From Pseudomonadales bacterium (GTDB taxonomy: Bacteria; Pseudomonadota; Gammaproteobacteria; Pseudomonadales; Azotimanducaceae), in contig JAHRVQ010000012.1 in the NCBI GenBank assembly GCA_019090615.1, positions 1 to 64,000 of the forward strand: 64,000 nucleotides of DNA, in the 5' to 3' direction. The number at the start of each line of letters is the position of its first letter. Position 1 is the first letter of the stretch. Position numbers and translations under genes: made by a program. This document shows, piece by piece, positions 27,379-36,319 of the stretch. The notes below the pieces were generated by a model that was not told the DNA's origin, made no database searches, and was given only the letters and a program-made list of their open reading frames with translations.

Positions 27379-28590
27379 ATGGATTTTGATGACTCACCAG
27401 AAGAAGCGCAATTTCGGGTCGATGCCACAACCTGGCTCTCTGAAAACATTCCATCTGAGGAAGAATTAACAGGGCTTGATGAAATGGCGCAAGCCAGGCT
27501 TTGGCAAAAAAGGAAGGCAGATGACGGTTGGGCCTGTATTCGTTGGCCAAAGGAATATGGAGGCCGAGGTGCCACCGCTATCGAGCAGGTAATATTCGGC
27601 CAGGAAGAGGCCAAATTTAGTCCGCCCGACACCGGTATGTTTATGATCGGTCAGGGTATGGGTGCAACCACTATGATGACCTGGGCCACCGAGGAGCAAA
27701 AACAAAAACACGTGCCAAAAATTGCCAGCGGGGAAGAAATCTGGTGTCAATTATTCAGTGAACCAGCCGGTGGCTCTGACCTTGCCGCATTACGAACACG
27801 CGCAGAAAAAGATGGCGCTGAGTGGATAATAAACGGTCAAAAAATCTGGACTTCTGGTGCGCATTATTCTGATTATGGCATCATCGTACTACGCACCGAC
27901 CCCGATGTGCCTAAACATCAGGGGCTAAGCTATTTCTATATTGATATGAAATCCCCAGGGATAGAAATAAAACCAATCAAACAAATGTCCGGTGCTTCGG
28001 GTTTCAACGAGGTCTATTTTACCGACGTTCGGGTCCCAGACGCACAACGACTAGGCGAAGTAGGACAAGGCTGGCAAGTAGCGCTTACCACCTTAATGAA
28101 TGAACGTGCCTCCATAGGTCTCGGTCGTAGTTCAGCGAACTTCAAGTCCGCCTTAAAGTTGGCCCAGGACACATATATTGACGATCAACCAGCGATTACC
28201 AACGCTGCTGTTCGTGCTAAACTGGCTAATTGGTATGTACAGGAGGCCGGCCTTAAATATACCGGTATGCGCTCAATGACAGCACTATCCAGAGGCGAAA
28301 TACCTGGCCCAGAAAACAGTATCGGCAAGCTAGTATCTGCACCTAAAACCCAGGATCTATCTTCCTTCGCGATTGATTTGATGGAACAGGCAGGTATTAT
28401 TTGGCCGCCAGGCATAGAAGACGAAAACAATATGTTCCAGACAAGTTATATGGGCGTGCCTGGATTTAGAATCGCCGGTGGTACCGACGAGATTATGGCC
28501 AACATCATTGCTGAACGGGTCCTGGGTTTACCACAGGAACCGCGTATGGATAAAGGCATGCCTTTTACCGAAGTGCCTACAGCCCAATAG
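27379..28590 (+). CDS. acyl-CoA dehydrogenase, paralogue 1
   Basis: 403 aa. N-terminal helical domain from MDFDDSPEEAQFR; signature CQLFSEPAGGSDLAALRT (about 130-147); WIINGQKIWTSG; and a C-terminal FRIAGGTDEIMANIIAERV motif. At the place of the classical Glu376 this motif has Gly (GGTDE), so the base is presumably elsewhere, as in isovaleryl-, long-chain or alpha-subunit enzymes of steroid pathways. It desaturates an acyl-CoA. GGAG precedes the ATG. It is a close paralogue of the next gene, whose sequence runs colinear throughout. Confidence 0.93.
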   Translation: MDFDDSPEEAQFRVDATTWLSENIPSEEELTGLDEMAQARLWQKRKADDGWACIRWPKEYGGRGATAIEQVIFGQEEAKFSPPDTGMFMIGQGMGATTMMTWATEEQKQKHVPKIASGEEIWCQLFSEPAGGSDLAALRTRAEKDGAEWIINGQKIWTSGAHYSDYGIIVLRTDPDVPKHQGLSYFYIDMKSPGIEIKPIKQMSGASGFNEVYFTDVRVPDAQRLGEVGQGWQVALTTLMNERASIGLGRSSANFKSALKLAQDTYIDDQPAITNAAVRAKLANWYVQEAGLKYTGMRSMTALSRGEIPGPENSIGKLVSAPKTQDLSSFAIDLMEQAGIIWPPGIEDENNMFQTSYMGVPGFRIAGGTDEIMANIIAERVLGLPQEPRMDKGMPFTEVPTAQ

Positions 28591-28631
28591 AGTGCCTACA
28601 GCTAAATTAGGCTAAATAGAGTGCCTACAGC
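28572..28631. repeat. AGTGCCTACAGC repeat copied from the gene's 3' end
   Basis: The last codons of the acyl-CoA dehydrogenase (28572-28583) recur at 28591-28602 and 28620-28631 just past the stop, separated by TAAATTAGGCTAAATAG-like sequence that also repeats internally. Confidence 0.85.
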
Positions 28632-28766
28632 GATATAGAATACCTAAAACTAAAGACGCTAACAGCGAACGAAAACCGCCTATAGAAAAATAGTTATCTG
28701 CATTTTTCGCCAAACCAGCACCCTGCGCAGCAAAATGCTAATTTAGAAATTTAAGGAGATTTACCC

Positions 28767-29981
28767 ATCGACTTTGAAGACACCCCCGAAGAAGCCCAAT
28801 TTCGAACCGAAGTTGCCGGCTGGTTACAAGCAAACAAGCTCAGTGAAGCAGACAAGCAAGGACTCGATACCATGGCCCAGGCCAGGCTCTGGCAGAAAAG
28901 AAAAGCCGATGCCGGCTGGTCATGTATTCGTTGGCCGAAAAAATTTGGCGGCCGTGACGCCAGCGCAATTGAGCAGGTCATATGGGGCCAGGAAGAATCC
29001 AAAATTAGACCGCCAGCCACTATGTTATTTATGGTCGGCCAGGGTATGGGCGGCCCCACCATGATGACCTGGGCTACCGAGGAGCAGATGCTCAAACATG
29101 TCCCCAAAATGGCCAGCGGCGAAGAAATCTGGTGCCAATTATTCAGTGAGCCTGCCGGTGGTTCTGATCTTGCAGCATTAAGAACCAGCGCCGTAAAAGA
29201 CGGCGATGAATGGATCATTAATGGGCAAAAAATCTGGACCTCTATGGCTCAATATGCAGACTTCGGCATTTTAGTACTGCGAACAGATCCTACTGTACCT
29301 AAACACCAGGGGCTAACTTATTTTTATATTGATATGAAGTCTCCCGGTATCGAAATCAAACCCATTAAACAAATGTCTGGTGCTTCTGGTTTTAATGAGG
29401 TTTTTTTTACCGATGTCAGAGTACCCGACTCACAACGCCTCGGCGAAGTAGGCCAGGGTTGGCAGGTGGCCTTAACCACCTTGATGAACGAACGTGCTTC
29501 TATCGGTAGTGGGGGCAGCTCTGCTGGCTTCAAAACTGCCATGAAACTAGCAAATGATGTTTTTATCGATGACAAACCAGCCATTCAGGACCCTTCCGTC
29601 AGAGCCAAACTGGCTGATTGGTATGTACAGGAAGCTGGGCTGAAATATACCGGTATGCGATCCGTTACGGCACTATCACGGGGTGAAGCGCCAGGACCAG
29701 AAAATAGTATTGGCAAACTTGTAGCAGCGGCCAAAACACAGGACTTATCTTCTTTCGCCATCGACTTAATGGAACAGGCAGGCATAGCCTGGACACCCGG
29801 TCTTAACGACGCCGACAACATGTTCCAGTCAAGTTATATGAGCGTACCTGGTTTCCGTATTGCTGGAGGCACTGATGAGATCATGGCAAATATCATCGCC
29901 GAACGGGTATTGGGTATGCCGCAAGAGCCCAGAATGGACAAGGGTATGCCCTTCACTGAGGTGCCAACCTCCACTACCTAG
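28767..29981 (+). CDS. acyl-CoA dehydrogenase, paralogue 2, apparent ATC start
   Basis: 404 aa if started at ATC 28767. The reading frame is colinear with paralogue 1 from residue 2 (DFEDTPEEAQFR against DFDDSPEEAQFR), and an ideal AAGGAG (28753-28758) stands 8 bases before the ATC. An in-frame stop (TAA, 28752-28754) precedes it, and no ATG, GTG or TTG lies between. The first ATG, at 28872, would remove 35 conserved residues. Otherwise the enzyme is intact: CQLFSEPAGGSDLAALRT, WIINGQKIWTS and FRIAGGTDEIMANIIAERV, again with Gly at the Glu376 position. It is either initiated at a non-canonical codon, weakly expressed, or carries a point mutation or base-call error. Confidence 0.85.
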   Translation: MDFEDTPEEAQFRTEVAGWLQANKLSEADKQGLDTMAQARLWQKRKADAGWSCIRWPKKFGGRDASAIEQVIWGQEESKIRPPATMLFMVGQGMGGPTMMTWATEEQMLKHVPKMASGEEIWCQLFSEPAGGSDLAALRTSAVKDGDEWIINGQKIWTSMAQYADFGILVLRTDPTVPKHQGLTYFYIDMKSPGIEIKPIKQMSGASGFNEVFFTDVRVPDSQRLGEVGQGWQVALTTLMNERASIGSGGSSAGFKTAMKLANDVFIDDKPAIQDPSVRAKLADWYVQEAGLKYTGMRSVTALSRGEAPGPENSIGKLVAAAKTQDLSSFAIDLMEQAGIAWTPGLNDADNMFQSSYMSVPGFRIAGGTDEIMANIIAERVLGMPQEPRMDKGMPFTEVPTSTT

Positions 29982-30012
29982 CAGCTATTTTAATACTCAG
30001 GAAGCGCATTTT

Positions 30013-30047
30013 GGCCGACAGTGAAGCCAGTTGTTTCACCTTCGGCC
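30013..30047. terminator. possible bidirectional hairpin between convergent genes
   Basis: GGCCGA...TCGGCC with an inner TGAA/TTCA pair lies between the plus-strand dehydrogenase end (29981) and the minus-strand CoA-transferase end (30089). There is no T-tract. Confidence 0.4.
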
Positions 30048-30088
30048 GAATCAGCCAAAGTATTTGCCCAACTAAACAGTTTCACCAA

Positions 30089-31309
30089 CTAAGGGGTTTG
30101 AGCAACCACCGAGTTGTCGATAAGCAAGGCAATTTCCTTAGCTGAAAAACCAAATTCAGTTAACACCGCCTCACTATGCTGTCCCACCGCTGGCGGTGGC
30201 ATATCAACACTCGGTCCATCCACAGAAGCGTCGTAGGGCGCATTAAAACACCTGATCGAGTCTTCAAAACCATAAGGTGTTAATGGCCCACTCAAAAAAT
30301 CCCGATGCTGCAACTGTTCCTGAGCTAACGCCTGAGGCAGCGACAATACAGCACTGGCTGGCACTTTACATTCACCCAGATGTGCCTGCCACTCGAATGC
30401 TGAACGTTTGGCAAAAGCTGCAATCATCAATTCTCGCATCAGCTGTCGATTTTTTATTCGGTTTTTCTCATCAGCAAAACGTTCATCGGCCAACAGACCT
30501 TCAATGCCTATGCCTATGCACAATGCCCTGGCCTGGGCATCAGTAAAGGCGGAAATCTGAATATAACCATCCCCAGTAGGAAATACATCCACCGTTGGCA
30601 ATCGTAGTTGCGTCTGATTTCCCGTTAAAACCGGCTCTATACCGGTCCGGCTCAGCATCATAAAGTTCAACGACATCATCGACATGGCTGTATCTAACAT
30701 CGCCACATCCAGGAATTGGCCATTGCCAGTATGTGACCTGCGATACAGGGCGCCAGATATAGCGATCGCAGCGTATAACCCAGTGCCGATATCCACAGAG
30801 GCAAAACCTGTCCTTAAGGGCCCAGATTCTTCTGTGCCGGTTAAATGCATCATGCCGGATGAACCCTGCACCGCTGGATCATAAGCTGCAGCATTTGCCC
30901 GCGGGCCTTTCTGCCCGTAGCCGGATATAGAACAATAAATGAGTTTGGGATTCTGTTTCGACAGCGATTCATAACTAAAACCAAGCTTATCAATCACCCC
31001 AGCCTTAAAATTCTGCACCACTACATCCGCTTGCGCCGCTAGCCTATGCATCACTGTTTTAGCATCAGGATGTTTAAGATCGATAGCCAATGACCGCTTA
31101 CCAGCATTCACGGATAAAAAAATGGCCCCCATATTAGCCGGCGACGGATCCGCAGCGTGACGAATATGCCGGCCACTCTCACCTATACCAGGAGTTTCAA
31201 CCTTAACTACATCAGCACCCAAAAAGGCTAACTGCTGGGTCGCAACGGGGCCCGCCAGCACTTGCGTGAAATCAATAACTTTTAATCCTTCAAATGCCCT
31301 GGGCATCAT
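30089..31309 (-). CDS. family III (CaiB/BaiF) CoA-transferase
   Basis: 406 aa single module. N-terminal GLKVIDFTQVLAGPVATQQL and GADVVKVETPGIGE; NAGKRSLAIDLK; catalytic Asp173 in GFASVDIGTG; then GQFLDVAML. It transfers CoA between carboxylates and likely activates a pathway intermediate. AAGGAA lies before the paired ATGATG start. Downstream on the same strand towards higher coordinates are the LLM flavoenzyme and a beta-hydroxyacid dehydrogenase gene, which may form a loose operon (33495 to 30089). Confidence 0.93.
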   Translation of the reverse strand: MMPRAFEGLKVIDFTQVLAGPVATQQLAFLGADVVKVETPGIGESGRHIRHAADPSPANMGAIFLSVNAGKRSLAIDLKHPDAKTVMHRLAAQADVVVQNFKAGVIDKLGFSYESLSKQNPKLIYCSISGYGQKGPRANAAAYDPAVQGSSGMMHLTGTEESGPLRTGFASVDIGTGLYAAIAISGALYRRSHTGNGQFLDVAMLDTAMSMMSLNFMMLSRTGIEPVLTGNQTQLRLPTVDVFPTGDGYIQISAFTDAQARALCIGIGIEGLLADERFADEKNRIKNRQLMRELMIAAFAKRSAFEWQAHLGECKVPASAVLSLPQALAQEQLQHRDFLSGPLTPYGFEDSIRCFNAPYDASVDGPSVDMPPPAVGQHSEAVLTEFGFSAKEIALLIDNSVVAQTP

Positions 31310-31402
31310 AATTTCCTTATCTTAGTGGCTGCCAGATAGTCCACACAACAGCACAATATTCAAATTCAGCAACGCGCCAGAACAAGCATCGGCAGCGACC
31401 AG

Positions 31403-32266
31403 TTAATCCCGCACCACCTTAAAATATTCTTCAATTCGCCGCAGATACCCATCAACGTCAGTAGGCCCCGCATTATGCGTTGCCAGGGCCAGTTTAGTGG
31501 CACCTAAAGCCTGCCATTTTTCAGCATGGGTACGCCATTTGTCAGGGTTGCCCCCTGCATATTGGGCCTGTGCCATAATTTCGAACCCCTGCCAGGGCTT
31601 ACCACAGGCAGCACGCTCAGCCTTTAAAAAATCTATGGCCTTTTTGGCCGCAGAATTAGCTCCCATCAAAGGTAACCAGCCATCACCAATGCGCGCACAA
31701 CGCCTTAGCAATACTGGTGCAGTACCACCAAACCACACTGGCACAGGTGATGACGGCCTTGGTTTGATGCTGGCGCGGTTAACTCTATGGTATTTGCCGG
31801 TATAATCTAAGGAATCCTCCTGCCACAGAGCCCGCAACAGCGCTACCTGCTCCTCCTGGCGCTTACCTCGGCCGGCAAAATCCACATTTAACGCTTCGTA
31901 TTCAACGTCATTCCAGCCTGTACCAATCCCCAGCCTAAAACGATTGTTAGATAATATTGCCAGCTGTGCCACCTGCTTGGCTACCAATGCCGTTTGTCGC
32001 TGTGGCAAGATCAGTACCGCTGTAACCAGTTCAATAGTTTCCGTCACAGCAGCAATAAAAGAAAAGGTGGTAAAGGGTTCGTGAAAAGCAACATCTTTAT
32101 CATAGGGACCCTGGAACCCGCCAGGACGATCTGGGTCCGCACCTAACACATGATCGTAAATCAAAATCTGTTTAGCACCTAACGCCTCCGCACCTTGTGC
32201 AAAAGCTTTCATCGCCCCAGGATCAGTACCGATCTCATTATGAGGAAGAACTACGCCATATTCCAT
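31403..32266 (-). CDS. LLM-class (luciferase-like, F420-type) oxidoreductase
   Basis: 287 aa from ATG 32266, which has AAGGA 8 bases upstream. The in-frame extension by 21 codons has no ribosome-binding site and is not family-like. It begins MEYGVVLPHNEIGTD and shows ILIYDHVLG, FRLGIGTGWNDVEYEAL and PVWFGGTAPVLLRR, all typical of the LLM/TIGR03619-type flavin oxidoreductases. Annotation by homology is often 'F420-dependent', but F420 use in gammaproteobacteria is uncertain, so FMN is possible. The substrate is unknown. Confidence 0.87.
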   Translation of the reverse strand: MEYGVVLPHNEIGTDPGAMKAFAQGAEALGAKQILIYDHVLGADPDRPGGFQGPYDKDVAFHEPFTTFSFIAAVTETIELVTAVLILPQRQTALVAKQVAQLAILSNNRFRLGIGTGWNDVEYEALNVDFAGRGKRQEEQVALLRALWQEDSLDYTGKYHRVNRASIKPRPSSPVPVWFGGTAPVLLRRCARIGDGWLPLMGANSAAKKAIDFLKAERAACGKPWQGFEIMAQAQYAGGNPDKWRTHAEKWQALGATKLALATHNAGPTDVDGYLRRIEEYFKVVRD

Positions 32267-32661
32267 TATTGATGTCCTTAATATTGTTTGCAATCTGCCA
32301 TTCGAGCCATCTTTCAAGCGCTCATCCAAGCTAATATATACAGGGTTCTATCATGAACTAGTGATAAATATGCTTGATAGAGCCCATTTTAAGTATTCTT
32401 TCTAGCACCCTGTTGTCTCAATAGGACACGGCACAAAAAGTTTAATTAGCCATCCCGTTCGCCGCCTGCTTCAGGGTCAAATTAGCCGAGCAAACATGCA
32501 GCCGACTAGTTTTGTCTGACGGGCCGAGTTAACTTCAGCCTCACCATAAATATCACGGTGTCTGCCGTCAAGTGCCGCCCACCAATCAGAAACACAACAG
32601 TATCGTCGGGGATCAACGTAGTGAGTTGCGACCCAGTGAGCGAAAAAAAACCTGTATGGTA
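32267..32661. other. spacer, no gene seen
   Basis: 395 bases between two minus-strand genes. No repeat array and no clear terminator. The promoter of the LLM gene is expected at the left end. Confidence 0.5.
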
Positions 32662-33495
32662 TTATTTTTCTGGCCTGGCTCGATCCAGCGCATATTTGGT
32701 AAAGTCCACCGGTATCCCCAGCGACTGAGCAAATTTATACGCCAGTACAAGATCCTTACCGCCCATTCTTGCAGTACTCAGTCCGCCGTGCGTCGCCCTG
32801 GATATTAGTTCGCGCATCGGGCCAATATTTCTCACCGCCCAACTATCCCCAGTACTGACCTTAGCGATCTCAATCATCTGCTGCTCGTCAATACCCGCAG
32901 CTCTGGCCAGCGTCAAGGCTTCTTCAACGACCTGCACATTCACTAATGACATCAAGTTATTGCATAGTTTGGCCGCCTGCCCCATGCCAAGTTTTCCCAT
33001 ATGAAAAACTTCCTCACCGACAACATCAAAGATCGGCTTACAGCGCTCAACATCGTTGTTTTCACCGCCAACCAGCAACGTTAAGGTCCCATCAAGAGAG
33101 CGCTCTTCAGCGCCACTGACTGCCGCATCAACCACACCAACTCCCATTTCTTTAGCGGCTGCGCCGACGCGCTGGCAGGTTTCTGGTTGTACTGTACTAT
33201 GAATGACAATTAACGATCCTGGCGACATACTTGCCAACAACCCCGAACGCTCTTCAGTGCCCACAATCACGCCATCTACCTGTCGATCACTCATCACTAC
33301 AATTTCAACTACATCGCAATTACGCCCAAGATCATCAAGGGATGTCGCGACACTCGCCCCAGCCGCTTCCAACCCAGCCAAAGCGTCAGGGTTGAGATCA
33401 TAGACAATCGGCTTCTTACCTGCTCGGGCAAGGTTCATGGCCATTGGTTTCCCCATATTCCCCAGGCCAACAAATCCGTAACGATCAACCATCAT
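32662..33495 (-). CDS. beta-hydroxyacid dehydrogenase (3-hydroxyisobutyrate dehydrogenase-like)
   Basis: 277 aa. N-terminal NAD(P) loop GLGNMGKPMAMNLARAG (about 10-26), VDAAVSGAEERSLDGTLT in the substrate loop, and the catalytic-Lys segment GMGQAAKLCNNLM. The C-terminal helical domain ends AYKFAQSLGIPVDFTKYALD. It oxidises a beta-hydroxyacid or reduces the semialdehyde with NAD(P). AAGGAG precedes the start. Confidence 0.9.
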   Translation of the reverse strand: MMVDRYGFVGLGNMGKPMAMNLARAGKKPIVYDLNPDALAGLEAAGASVATSLDDLGRNCDVVEIVVMSDRQVDGVIVGTEERSGLLASMSPGSLIVIHSTVQPETCQRVGAAAKEMGVGVVDAAVSGAEERSLDGTLTLLVGGENNDVERCKPIFDVVGEEVFHMGKLGMGQAAKLCNNLMSLVNVQVVEEALTLARAAGIDEQQMIEIAKVSTGDSWAVRNIGPMRELISRATHGGLSTARMGGKDLVLAYKFAQSLGIPVDFTKYALDRARPEK

Positions 33496-33629
33496 TTTGC
33501 TCCTTTAATTTTTACCTAGCCTAGCAGCGAGCCTGACTTTTTAAAACCTGTTGGCATGATAAGACTTTTAATCACGGGCTAATCAGGACATTATTAGCCC
33601 AATATCAAACTCAATACCGGAGCTCTATT

Positions 33630-34769
33630 ATGAAATCAGTCATCTGCGATCTGTTAGGCGTAGAATTCCCCCTGGTTGCCTTTACCCACTGTCGTGACGT
33701 TGTCGTCGAAGTCAGCAAGGCTGGTGGATTTGGTGTCCTTGGTGCTGTCGGCCATACCCCTGAATCGCTGGAAATTGAGCTCAGCTGGATTGACGAGCAT
33801 ATTGAAGGTAAACCCTATGGCATTGACCTGATCGTGCCCACTAGCATGAGTGATAAAGGCGGCAGCATGACGCCCGAGGATATTCAGGCGCAGGTACCAG
33901 AAAGCCATAAACGGCATGTGGAACAAATTCTTGCCAGTCACGGGATTGATACCCACGGCTTATGGGATAGACGAATCAGCAAAAACTTTGGCAATAATAT
34001 GCGCGAGAGCGGTGCTGGATTAATTATGGATGTCGCCTTTGCTCATCCCATTAAGATGATTGTCAACGCGCTTGGCGTGCCGCCACAATCAATGCTCGAC
34101 CGGGCCCGGGAAAGCGGCGTGGTCACCGGCGCGCTCACTGGCGCGCGGGAACATGCGATTAAACATGCCGATGCTGGGGTAGATATTCTTATTGTTGCCG
34201 GCACCGAATCAGGCGGTCATTGTGGCGAAGTATCAACCCTGGTACTAGTACCTGAGGTGATAGAAAGTTTAAAAGAACATGGGGCAGATATACCCGTACT
34301 CGCAGCTGGCGGCATCGTTACCGGTCGTCAGATGGCAGCCTGCATGGCCATGGGCGCGGCCGGCGCCTGGACTGGGTCTGTCTGGCTGACCACAGCTGAA
34401 GCAGAAACAGATCCCGTTATTAAAGAAAAATACCTCGCTGCAAGTTCACGCCAAACCGTTAGATCACGCAGTCGTACCGGCAAATACACCCGTCAGTTAC
34501 GCTCCCCCTGGACCGATGCGTGGACAGAACCGGGCGCACCCGAGCCACTACCGATGCCTTTACAGGGGCTATTAAGCGGCCCTGCTTTAAACAGAGTTGA
34601 TAAGTTGGCCGCAACTGGTGATCCAGGGGCAAAAAAATTAGCCACTTTTTTTGTTGGCCAGGGTGTTGGTTTAATGAATACCACAGTGAGCGCACGTACG
34701 GTTGTGTTTGATTTTATGAAAGATTTTGCCGAAGCAAGTGAACACCTGGGCGGCATTCTGGAAGACTAA
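33630..34769 (+). CDS. nitronate monooxygenase / 2-nitropropane-dioxygenase-family flavoprotein
   Basis: 379 aa FMN TIM-barrel of the NMO family: FGVLGAVGHTPE, VAGTESGGHCGEVSTLVLVPEV and VLAAGGIVTGRQMAACMAMGA (phosphate-binding loop). The family includes enzymes annotated as 2-nitropropane dioxygenase that act as flavin dehydrogenases or reductases in catabolic clusters, for example IpdC of steroid ring degradation. Which applies here is unknown. It is transcribed divergently from the beta-hydroxyacid dehydrogenase. A strong hairpin follows the stop. Confidence 0.88.
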   Translation: MKSVICDLLGVEFPLVAFTHCRDVVVEVSKAGGFGVLGAVGHTPESLEIELSWIDEHIEGKPYGIDLIVPTSMSDKGGSMTPEDIQAQVPESHKRHVEQILASHGIDTHGLWDRRISKNFGNNMRESGAGLIMDVAFAHPIKMIVNALGVPPQSMLDRARESGVVTGALTGAREHAIKHADAGVDILIVAGTESGGHCGEVSTLVLVPEVIESLKEHGADIPVLAAGGIVTGRQMAACMAMGAAGAWTGSVWLTTAEAETDPVIKEKYLAASSRQTVRSRSRTGKYTRQLRSPWTDAWTEPGAPEPLPMPLQGLLSGPALNRVDKLAATGDPGAKKLATFFVGQGVGLMNTTVSARTVVFDFMKDFAEASEHLGGILED

Positions 34770-34793
34770 AAGCTTTATCAATTGTTACGAGAT

Positions 34794-34835
34794 CCCTGCA
34801 TTTACTTTTCTTGCAACAGAAAAGCAAATGCAGGG
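34794..34835. terminator. hairpin between convergent genes
   Basis: CCCTGCATTTACTTTTC and GAAAAGCAAATGCAGGG form a 16-pair stem with one mismatch and an 8-base loop, between the ends of the NMO gene (34769) and the ferritin-like gene (34853). A terminator or attenuation point is likely, although no T-run follows. Confidence 0.7.
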
Positions 34836-34852
34836 CCAGAGCATAGCTTATA

Positions 34853-35887
34853 TCAGGCAGCCTTAGCCACCGAAGATTGCAACGCATCAAACGCTGTTAC
34901 CAGCGCCTCTGAATCAGGCAACTTAGCTAGCTGACGCAGGATACTTTCACGGGATTCCTTACGGGCATTGTCATAGACAGTAGTGGTATGAAATTCCACC
35001 ATGCCGTTCCACACTGGATCAAGCAATTCATCGCCTTTAATCGTCCCACCATCGACCGTTTTAAAGGTCAATGTTCGCATCTCAGACAGGACCACCTGCA
35101 GATAACCAACGTGTATCGCTTCATCCTGACGAATACGCTCTACCATTTGTGTCGCCAGCTTTGCCTGTTCACGTCGATCTTTAAACATACTTGCATCACT
35201 AAAAAGTCTGCAGCAAAATGAAAACATCTTTTCTGCCCTGATTTCCACCATTAATATATTCATATAGATCAATAAAAACTCTTCCAGGGTTGCATCCACC
35301 TGGGGGAAAACACGGCCAATTTCTGGTCGGGTTATGTTCTCTGGGGCCTCAGCCAACGGATAGGCATCTTCACCAAAAAGAAGATCTCGAACCACAAACC
35401 ACATCACATCATGGGCACCTACATCACCGTCTTCAGTACCACCCTCATCTTGCCCGTGAGCATGATGCAGACCCTTATTTAAATGCCCGATACCAAGTTC
35501 ACTAATATCCTCAACAAAGAAGTCCTGAAATTCAGGCCCGACAATAGAGCTAAATATTTTACCCTTACCTTCAATAATGCCAGTAATAGTTAGTGAATCC
35601 CAAAGCGTTTTGCCAAGCCCATGTTCCAGCAAAAATTGCTGTTGCTCGTGATTAGGAAAGTTTTCTCGCTGCAACAAGGCCTGACTCGCATCTATCAATT
35701 CGGCATCTTTGTTTTTTAGCGCCTCAGCCCAGGCCGCTACTGCCGGACCCCGCTTCAACAACCGCGGTGTCATATAGGTGCCGTTTTCATCAAAACCGCC
35801 ATGCAGTTTTTTACCCATCACAATATGTTCTTCGGCATAGCTTTGGTCACTCATGATTTCATCATATGAAAAAACAAGTTGGGTCAT
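34853..35887 (-). CDS. helical ferritin-like protein of unknown function
   Basis: 344 aa, not recognised as a named family. It is mostly helical. A motif RQDEAIHVGYLQ (ExxH, typical of a diiron helix) and an earlier acidic helix with VEIRAEKMFSF suggest a ferritin-like or diiron-oxidase fold. A His/Asp-rich stretch (HHAHGQDEGGTEDGDVGAHD, about 140-160) could bind metal. It could be an oxygenase or a structural protein. It stands alone, with repeats upstream. Confidence 0.6.
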   Translation of the reverse strand: MTQLVFSYDEIMSDQSYAEEHIVMGKKLHGGFDENGTYMTPRLLKRGPAVAAWAEALKNKDAELIDASQALLQRENFPNHEQQQFLLEHGLGKTLWDSLTITGIIEGKGKIFSSIVGPEFQDFFVEDISELGIGHLNKGLHHAHGQDEGGTEDGDVGAHDVMWFVVRDLLFGEDAYPLAEAPENITRPEIGRVFPQVDATLEEFLLIYMNILMVEIRAEKMFSFCCRLFSDASMFKDRREQAKLATQMVERIRQDEAIHVGYLQVVLSEMRTLTFKTVDGGTIKGDELLDPVWNGMVEFHTTTVYDNARKESRESILRQLAKLPDSEALVTAFDALQSSVAKAA

Positions 35888-36319
35888 TTTTTTATCCTCG
35901 TTCAGTGGTTTGCAGCAGTACTATTTCAAGCAGTACTATTTCAAGCAGTACTATTTCAAGCAGTACTATTACCGCCTAAAAACCGCCTGCAAACATCATT
36001 AGTGATTAAAAATTTAACGACAGCCAATATTGAAAGTTGGTTCTATAGGCCAATTCATTCTCATACCAGCGCATCACGTTAGTTAAATATTGTTCCACAA
36101 ATGACAATTTGTCAATATTGAGCCGGTGCTGATCTTATGCGGGGTTAACGTTCTGCTCATATCCAGCTCAGATAACACCCGCCATAGACCCAGCCAGCAC
36201 TCGCCAAGGCAATAATTTGGCAAAAAAAAGGGTGCCTAAAGCACCCCCCATTTTCTTATAAACTAACATAAACTAACATAAACTAACCGTTTCACTTCCC
36301 AGACGGCTAATTCAAATAC
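35888..36319. repeat. spacer with 15-bp tandem array and other repeats
   Basis: Four copies, the last partial, of a 15-bp unit GCAGTACTATTTCAA lie at 35915-35970, immediately upstream of the ferritin-like gene, and a 10-bp unit TAAACTAACA is repeated three times at 36260-36288. A terminator of the SDR gene is at 36223-36247. No other gene is seen. Confidence 0.85.
36223..36247 (-). terminator. rho-independent terminator for the SDR gene
   Basis: GGGTGC/GCACCC stem with a 5-base loop. On the minus strand it is followed by eight T. It lies 72 bases beyond the SDR stop at 36320. Confidence 0.8.
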
